A program made the translations under genes and the position numbers. Positions 59,966-64,000 of a DNA stretch of 64,000 bases are shown here, in pieces. The stretch spans positions 94,430 to 158,429 of the forward strand of contig DBOB01000004.1 in NCBI GenBank assembly GCA_002299885.1, in the 5' to 3' direction. The number at the start of each line of letters is the position of its first letter. The first letter of the stretch is position 1. Origin of the DNA: Sediminibacterium sp. UBA657. Its GTDB lineage: Bacteria > Bacteroidota > Bacteroidia > Chitinophagales > Chitinophagaceae. The notes beneath the pieces are model-generated. The model did no database searches. It saw nothing but the letters and a program-made list of their open reading frames with translations, and had not been told where the DNA came from.

Positions 59966-60719
59966 AATTGGTCTCAAATAATTTAATCGTGAAATCTAGC
60001 AGGTCTTTACCTCCAATTTTTCCGTGACCAGGTATAACAATTTTAACATTCGGATATTGTTGTTTCACTTTCTCAACAGTACTTGACCATTCTCCAACAT
60101 TGGCATCTCCCAAATACCCTTTTGTGGCCTGTAGTTCTTTTATTAAACAGCCTCCAAATAATATGTTCTCCTTTGGGAAATAACCTACAACGTTATCTTT
60201 AGTATGTCCTTGACCAAAATATTTTACAACGGCATATGTATTTCCAACGCTTAATTTAAGGGAATCATTAAATCCATTTTGAGGCACTACAACATTATTT
60301 ATTTTGGCTAATTCGATGGTACTAAAATTGCCAAACGAAGGGATTTGTAACTTATGAAATGAGGCTAAGCCCCCTAAACAATCATCGTGAAAGTGAGTGG
60401 GAACAATCGCATTTATTTTACAATGAAGTTTTTTCATAATAAAATTGATTAATTCTTCAGCACTTTTATTATTTGTTGGTGTATCAAATACAACCACTTC
60501 ATTACTATTTCGAACTATCATCCCGTTACAGGGAACATTCCCAAAATCATTTGTTTGTAGGTATGAAGTATGCAAAAATGCATTATCAGAAATTTGAATG
60601 ATAATCAAATCTTCAGAATGATAAACTTCAATAGGCTTAAATTCTTTGGGACTCAACGTGCTTTGGGAATATACATTTCCACAAAGTGAGAAAGTTAGAA
60701 CCAAAAGAAGTGTTTTCAT
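59964..60719 (-). CDS. Subclass B1-like metallo-beta-lactamase
   Basis: A 251-residue exported MBL-fold enzyme. After a signal peptide, all six zinc ligands of subclass B1 are present: His109, His111 and Asp113 in THFHDDCLGG, His172 in GQGHTKDN, Cys191 in FGGCLIKE, and His232 in IPGHGKIGG. Lys194, three residues after the Cys, occupies the position of Lys224, which contacts the beta-lactam carboxylate. The loop residue usually Asn (GNLGDAN in many relatives) is Tyr (GYLGDAN). CcrA and BlaB of Bacteroidota are likely relatives. Activity is unproven. It is the only gene between repeat copies A and B. Confidence 0.9.
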   Translation of the reverse strand: MKTLLLVLTFSLCGNVYSQSTLSPKEFKPIEVYHSEDLIIIQISDNAFLHTSYLQTNDFGNVPCNGMIVRNSNEVVVFDTPTNNKSAEELINFIMKKLHCKINAIVPTHFHDDCLGGLASFHKLQIPSFGNFSTIELAKINNVVVPQNGFNDSLKLSVGNTYAVVKYFGQGHTKDNVVGYFPKENILFGGCLIKELQATKGYLGDANVGEWSSTVEKVKQQYPNVKIVIPGHGKIGGKDLLDFTIKLFETN

Positions 60720-60739
60720 ATGGTAAATATAAGAAAAAC

Positions 60740-60830
60740 TGCAACTAGCCTAACTCATTGGCGGACAATAAAAAAGGCGACATTTCTGTCGCCTTGTGCA
60801 CTCTTGCTCCCCTTATGCATCAAAGTTGCA
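60740..60830 (+). repeat. Cassette-type repeat, copy B (right end truncated)
   Basis: It begins TGCAACTAGCCTAACTCATTGGCGGAC and holds hairpin GGCGACA..TGTCGCC (60771-60795), then GCTCCCCTTATGCATCAAAGTTGCA. The left half and the hairpin position match the other copies. The right arm (GTGACTATTAGG) is lost or diverged. Confidence 0.8.
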
Positions 60831-60880
60831 AGATTTTCAAAATAGATTGAATTTAGAAAGTTTTCTATTAGTAAACTTAT

Positions 60881-60888
60881 TATCTTTG
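60881..60888 (+). promoter_or_regulatory. -7 box of higBA
   Basis: TATCTTTG fits TAnnTTTG exactly and ends 4 bp before the GTG start codon of higB, so the transcript would start at or next to the start codon (leaderless). This supports expression of higBA from its own promoter rather than by read-through. Confidence 0.55.
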
Positions 60889-60892
60889 TCCT

Positions 60893-61201
60893 GTGTTTAA
60901 TATTATCACCCGAAGAACGTTATTGGAATATGCTAAAAAGTACCCTTTGGCTAGGATTGCGTTATTTGAGTGGTATCATGAATTAGTAGTATCTGATTTT
61001 AAAAGTTTTAATGATCTTAAAAAGGTATATGGAAATGTAAGTTTAGTGAGTGATAATAGGGTTGTATTTAATATCATGGGGAATAAATATAGACTAGTAG
61101 TAAGGATTGTGTTTGAGTTTAAAGCGATACAGATCAAATGGTTTGGAACACATAGCGACTATGATAAAATAGATGTAACAACAATACAATATAAAAAGTA
61201 A
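60893..61201 (+). CDS. higB: HigB-like mRNA interferase toxin
   Basis: A 102-residue RelE/HigB-family toxin. It starts with GTG, and the first residues MFNIITRRTLLEYAKKYP align with the HigB N-terminus, so no further N-terminal sequence is expected. YRLVVRIVFEFKAIQIKWFGTHSDYDKI is the catalytic beta-sheet end typical of HigB_toxin proteins that cut mRNA on the ribosome. The antitoxin follows 4 bp later. The toxin-first order is characteristic of higBA. It lies between repeat copies B and C. Confidence 0.9.
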   Translation: MFNIITRRTLLEYAKKYPLARIALFEWYHELVVSDFKSFNDLKKVYGNVSLVSDNRVVFNIMGNKYRLVVRIVFEFKAIQIKWFGTHSDYDKIDVTTIQYKK

Positions 61202-61205
61202 GGAT

Positions 61206-61562
61206 ATGGAATTGAAAATTATAAAGACTAAAAAACAGTATGAGCAATTCCTTGATTGGGTAGATGTTCAGTTTGATAAAAAGGTGAAGGCAGACACCCC
61301 GCAAGGTGAAAAGCTTCAAGTAGCACTTCTATTAATTAAACAATATGAAGATGCAAACTATCCTATTCCATTACCTGATCCTATTGATGCTATTAAAATC
61401 AAGATGGATGAGTTAGGTCTAAAGAATAAGGATCTTGTAGGTAAAGTAGGAAGCAAAGGGTATGTATCTTCTTTACTTAACAAAAGAAAGCCATTAACAC
61501 TTGAATTAGCCAAGTTGTTTCATCAAGAGCTTAATATCCCAGCTGAGGTCTTATTGTCTTGA
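61206..61562 (+). CDS. higA: HigA-like antitoxin with XRE-type HTH
   Basis: A 118-residue antitoxin. The C-terminal half contains an XRE helix-turn-helix (KMDELGLKNKDLVGKVGSKGYVSSLLNKRK, then LTLELAKLFHQELNIPAEVLL), while residues 1-50 form the toxin-binding part. It neutralises HigB and represses the operon. It is translated from a start 4 bp after the toxin stop. Repeat copy C begins about 50 bp after its stop codon. Confidence 0.9.
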   Translation: MELKIIKTKKQYEQFLDWVDVQFDKKVKADTPQGEKLQVALLLIKQYEDANYPIPLPDPIDAIKIKMDELGLKNKDLVGKVGSKGYVSSLLNKRKPLTLELAKLFHQELNIPAEVLLS

Positions 61563-61612
61563 TTTCTGCTTGAAGTAGCAAATTACGACCACAAGTAAGG
61601 AGTTGGCATAAA

Positions 61613-61724
61613 TTGAAAAAGCCCTGCAAAATGCAAGGCTTTTTTTGTGCTCCCCTTTTCGACGAAAGATGCAACTACAATTCGATGATTGAGTATGTGA
61701 CTATTAGGAAATTGAAGGGTTGAA
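61613..61724 (+). repeat. Cassette-type repeat, copy C (left end truncated)
   Basis: The hairpin AAAAAGCCCTGC..GCAAGGCTTTTTTT (61616-61646) is the same as in copy A, then GCTCCCCTTTTCGACGAAAG, ATGATTGAGTATGTGACTATTAGG, and GTTGAAT. The left CCTAACTCAC arm is missing. The right part ends 6 bp before the cupin gene stop. Confidence 0.85.
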
Positions 61725-61729
61725 TATCT

Positions 61730-62212
61730 TTATTTTTTATCTCCCTTCAGTTTCTGAGCGACATCATCATAATACGCTTGAGTTAGTTTATCTGTCCAAA
61801 TAGTTGGTTTTGAACCATCATATAAAGCTAGATAAGTAACTAAACTTTCTTTACTTGCTGTATGCCAATGCTCTAAATCTTTTGGACATCTAACAACGTC
61901 ACCCTTCTTAATGATAATTGGTTCTTTACCCTTTTCTTGATAATAGCCTTCTCCTTCCAAAATAATAAGTACTTGAGGTGTGGAGTGTTTGTGCCAATCG
62001 AGCGTGGAGTTTTTTCTAAATGTTGCTTTGGTAATATTATAATTCAATTCACTATCCCCTTGAAGTACACTACTTAACCAAGCCTCACCAATATAATGTG
62101 TATTAGGAGCCAATGGCCCTTCAGGTAAAAAAGAGGTAACCGTATATTGGGTGTTTTGTGCAAAACCAAGTAATGGTAGAAGCAAAAGTGATAGGAGGGC
62201 AATTCTTTTCAT
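61730..62212 (-). CDS. Secreted cupin-domain protein
   Basis: A 160-residue exported protein with a signal peptide (ALLSLLLLPLLGFAQ) and a single cupin. Motif 1 is DWHKHSTPQVLIILEGEGYY with the metal His residues and Glu, and motif 2 is VRCPKDLEHWHTAS. Single-cupin proteins of this type often act as metal-dependent sensors or isomerases, and the substrate is unknown. It is the only gene between repeat copies C and D, oriented opposite to higBA. Confidence 0.85.
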   Translation of the reverse strand: MKRIALLSLLLLPLLGFAQNTQYTVTSFLPEGPLAPNTHYIGEAWLSSVLQGDSELNYNITKATFRKNSTLDWHKHSTPQVLIILEGEGYYQEKGKEPIIIKKGDVVRCPKDLEHWHTASKESLVTYLALYDGSKPTIWTDKLTQAYYDDVAQKLKGDKK

Positions 62213-62266
62213 TTTTATATTCGTTTGATTATTTAAGTACTGAAGTTAATCAAAGAAAAACAAAAA

Positions 62267-62404
62267 GATGCAAATACCCTAACTCACTGACGAACAACAA
62301 AAAAGGCGACATTTCTGTCGCCTTGTGCACTCTAGCTCCCCTTTTCGACGAAAGATGCGACTATAATGCGATGATTGAGTATGTTACTATTAGGAAATTA
62401 AAAT
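62267..62404 (+). repeat. Cassette-type repeat, copy D
   Basis: A near-complete copy, 117 bp between CCTAAC (62278) and TTAGG (62394). It contains CTAACTCACTGACGAAC, hairpin GGCGAC..GTCGCC (62298-62324, stem identical to copy B), GCTCCCCTTTTCGACGAAAG, and ATTGAGTATGTTACTATTAGG. The left side carries GATGCAAATA, a variant of the core GATGCAACTA. Confidence 0.85.
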
Positions 62405-62408
62405 AATC

Positions 62409-62993
62409 TTAATAAGATTTTTTATCGGATGAATTCCAATCCCACAATACAATATCCCACCCAAAACCATCATACATTAATTCGTTGATGACTTGAAATC
62501 CTCTTTTCCTGTGCGCTTTGAGGGAACGAGTATTTGCCTGCGCTACATCCGTAACGAGATAAGTAAATTCTTTTGAAAGACAATCCCTAAAATGTCCGTA
62601 AATCTTTTGCGCCAAGTCTTGGCCGCGGTATTCTTTAGCTACACATAATTGCCCAACTACTACATAGCTAATATCCCTTAATAATTTACCATTGTATTCG
62701 CATTTATCAATGGCGTCAAATAGACCATTAAGAAGGTCGTGCCCATTTCTAATATCTTTTGTTGCAACCAATGCATAGCCAACGACTTTATCGCCATCCT
62801 TTGCAATTATGGCAGGGGAAGCAGCATTCATCTCCTGCAAATATTCTATCGTATAGGCAGCAGTAACAAAACCCTGGTCAATGGCCTCATCCGAAGTTAT
62901 ATATTGCTTTAAATTCAATGCTTGTAAATCCCTGATGCCAATTATTTCACTTGGACTTGATACCCTTGTAATCTCAACCTTTGTAATATTCAT
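62409..62993 (-). CDS. GNAT family N-acetyltransferase
   Basis: An approximately 194-residue acetyltransferase starting at the ATG at 62993. The frame is also open from a TTG two codons upstream. The acetyl-CoA motif is VVGQLCVAKEYRGQDLAQKIYGHF, and the C-terminal part has ANTRSLKAHRKRGFQVI. The acceptor is unknown. Its stop lies about 15 bp from repeat copy D, and its start about 18 bp from copy E, so it occupies one unit of the array. Confidence 0.87.
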   Translation of the reverse strand: MNITKVEITRVSSPSEIIGIRDLQALNLKQYITSDEAIDQGFVTAAYTIEYLQEMNAASPAIIAKDGDKVVGYALVATKDIRNGHDLLNGLFDAIDKCEYNGKLLRDISYVVVGQLCVAKEYRGQDLAQKIYGHFRDCLSKEFTYLVTDVAQANTRSLKAHRKRGFQVINELMYDGFGWDIVLWDWNSSDKKSY

Positions 62994-63010
62994 ATGCAAA
63001 AATAATAAAA

Positions 63011-63172
63011 AGATGCAACTAGCCTAACTCACTGATAGACAAAGAAAAAGCCATCATTTCTGATGGCTTGTCCAGTGTGGCTCCCCTTACAGACGAAAGA
63101 TGCAACTATAATGCGATGATTGAGTATGTGACAATTAAGAAATTAAAAGGTTGAACTTCGTGTCAAGTTGCA
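63011..63172 (+). repeat. Cassette-type repeat, copy E
   Basis: The most complete copy, 117 bp between CCTAAC (63023) and the TTAAG arm (63139). It reads AGATGCAACTAGCCTAACTC, ACTGATAGACAAAG, hairpin AGCCATCA..TGATGGCT (63049-63067, a third stem sequence), GCTCCCCTTACAGAC, ATGATTGAGTATGTGACAATTAAG, and GGTTGAACTTCGTGTCAAGTTGCA. Confidence 0.85.
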
Positions 63173-63207
63173 GGAAGTTGGCATTCATACTTAGTTTATC
63201 TACTTTT

Positions 63208-63930
63208 ATGAAAATGAAAAAAGCTATCATCATAGGAGCAACAAGTGGAATCGGCAAATCATTGGCTGAGTTACTATTGCGCGAAGGTTTTGAAGTGGGA
63301 GTAACTGGCAGACGTGAGGAATTATTTCAATCCATAAAGAGACAAGAGAAAAGTAGAATTGTCTTTAAAAAAATGGATGTTCAGGATTTATCAACTTTAG
63401 AGGCAATCTGTAATGAATTGGTGAGTCAGATGGGTGGATTGGATTTATTGATTATTTCAGCAGGAATCGGCGAGGAGAATAAAAACTTAAATTTTGATGT
63501 TGAGCATAGTGTAATCAAAACGAATATTCAAGGATTTACGTGCATTGCTGATTGGGCTGTACGGTATTTTAAAGAACAAGGTTATGGTCATCTCGTCAAC
63601 ATTAGCTCTATTGCAGGAATCAGGGGAAATGGTATTGCCCCATCATACAATGCGACAAAGGCATATCAAATCAATTACTTGGAGGGATTAAGAATAAATG
63701 TAAAGGAATATGGTTCAAGTATCACGATTACTGATGTACGTCCTGGATTTGTTGATACTGCAATGGCGAAAGGTGAAGGTCTCTTTTGGGTAGCTCCTGT
63801 TCAAAAAGCTGCTGAACAAATATTTGAAGCCATAAAGGAAAAGAAACAAGTTCTTTATATCACAAAGAGGTGGAAGTTAATTGCCCTTTTACTAAGAATA
63901 ATACCCTTTTCAATTCTTAAAAGGATTTAA
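63208..63930 (+). CDS. Short-chain dehydrogenase/reductase
   Basis: About 240 residues. The start is the ATG at 63208 (MKMKKAIIIGATSGIGKSLA). A TTG-initiated longer frame runs into the repeat. The NAD(P)-binding motif is GATSGIG, the catalytic triad appears as Ser in NISSIAGI and the Y-x-x-x-K in YNATKAYQ, and NIQGFT contains the conserved Asn. The family reduces many carbonyl substrates and cannot be assigned more closely. It is the last gene before the terminator and tRNA. Confidence 0.9.
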   Translation: MKMKKAIIIGATSGIGKSLAELLLREGFEVGVTGRREELFQSIKRQEKSRIVFKKMDVQDLSTLEAICNELVSQMGGLDLLIISAGIGEENKNLNFDVEHSVIKTNIQGFTCIADWAVRYFKEQGYGHLVNISSIAGIRGNGIAPSYNATKAYQINYLEGLRINVKEYGSSITITDVRPGFVDTAMAKGEGLFWVAPVQKAAEQIFEAIKEKKQVLYITKRWKLIALLLRIIPFSILKRI

Positions 63931-63933
63931 GTT

Positions 63934-63966
63934 AAAAGGGTCATACTATCAAAGTATAACCCTTTT
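63934..63966. terminator. Bidirectional hairpin terminator between the SDR gene and tRNA
   Basis: AAAAGGGTCATACT / AGTATAACCCTTTT forms a long stem with one wobble mismatch around a short loop, flanked by A-rich and T-rich ends on both strands. It can end transcription of the SDR gene (plus) and the tRNA (minus). Confidence 0.85.
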
Positions 63967-63979
63967 ATCTTTATATCTG

Positions 63980-64000
63980 CTCCCCCTTCAGGACTTGAAC
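63980..64000 (-). tRNA. 3' end of a tRNA gene, probably tRNA-Asn (cut by window edge)
   Basis: Read on the minus strand the bases are GTTCAAGTCCTGAAGGGGGAG. They give G53, T-loop TTCAAGT, T-stem 3' strand CCTGA, acceptor strand AGGGGGA and discriminator G73, with CA following instead of a full CCA. The acceptor end and G73 resemble tRNA-Asn of E. coli (starts with U, discriminator G). The anticodon lies outside the window, so the identity is inference. Confidence 0.7.

Noticed and set aside
59815..63172. CRISPR array
   Set aside because: The repeats are long, imperfect and separated by whole genes of 0.5-0.8 kb. There are no short regular spacers and no cas genes.
59815..63172. Insertion sequence or transposon ends
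   Set aside because: No transposase gene and no target-site duplications are visible around the repeat copies or modules.
63151..63207. TTG-initiated extension of the SDR gene
   Set aside because: The extra 19 residues come from repeat copy E sequence, and the ATG at 63208 gives the standard N-terminus right before the cofactor motif.

Overview
The window is AT-rich bacterial chromosome from a member of the Bacteroidota, probably Chitinophagaceae (family placement is inference). The evidence is two SusC/SusD pairs and two other TonB-dependent receptors, an NhaD antiporter, a DUF5690 transporter, -7 promoter boxes of the form TAnnTTTG, and almost no Shine-Dalgarno sequences. Coding density is very high, with many 1-27 bp overlaps. 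Region 1 (1-11.1 kb) is core metabolism: ppk1-ppx for polyphosphate, a divergent riboflavin set (ribD against ribE-ribBA-ribH), and nadC-nadA-nadB for de novo NAD synthesis headed by a serine hydrolase. Region 2 (11.1-27.2 kb) looks like a dedicated phosphonate-scavenging island. On the minus strand, susC-susD are followed by a hairpin terminator, then a DUF5690 permease, a TIGR03364-type FAD oxidoreductase, a PhnZ-type HD oxygenase and a phosphonatase-like HAD hydrolase. On the plus strand, divergently, lie two secreted beta-propeller/phosphoesterase fusions and a TonB-dependent receptor. I infer a surface-to-cytoplasm route in which esters are cut outside, imported by SusCD or the receptor, carried inward by the DUF5690 protein, and cleaved at the C-P bond by PhnZ or the HAD enzyme. 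Region 3 (27.1-35.3 kb) holds pirin, NhaD, a tripartite type I secretion-like operon whose ABC ATPase has a degenerate signature and switch histidine, and pabB-pabC for folate. Region 4 (35.3-46.5 kb) has a second SusCD pair flanked by two paralogous secreted proteins of unknown function, a DinB-like protein, a TonB receptor and arginase. Region 5 (46.6-59 kb) is mixed. It contains an esterase, a DCC oxidoreductase, a DEAD-box helicase, an arsR-arsM-arsC arsenic cluster with a perfect 16-bp inverted-repeat operator over the arsR start codon, a CorA transporter, DUF4153, and a small operon ending in a DUF1801/YdeI protein with a CDGSH iron-sulfur tail. Region 6 (59.1-64 kb) is the most unusual. 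Five copies (A-E) of an imperfect ~115-150 bp repeat alternate one-for-one with small accessory modules: a nucleotidyltransferase pair, a subclass B1 metallo-beta-lactamase, HigBA, a cupin, a GNAT acetyltransferase and an SDR. Each repeat carries a hairpin with its own stem sequence and an outer pair of inverted arms. The array ends beside a partial minus-strand tRNA, probably Asn. It resembles a cassette array but contains no recombinase.
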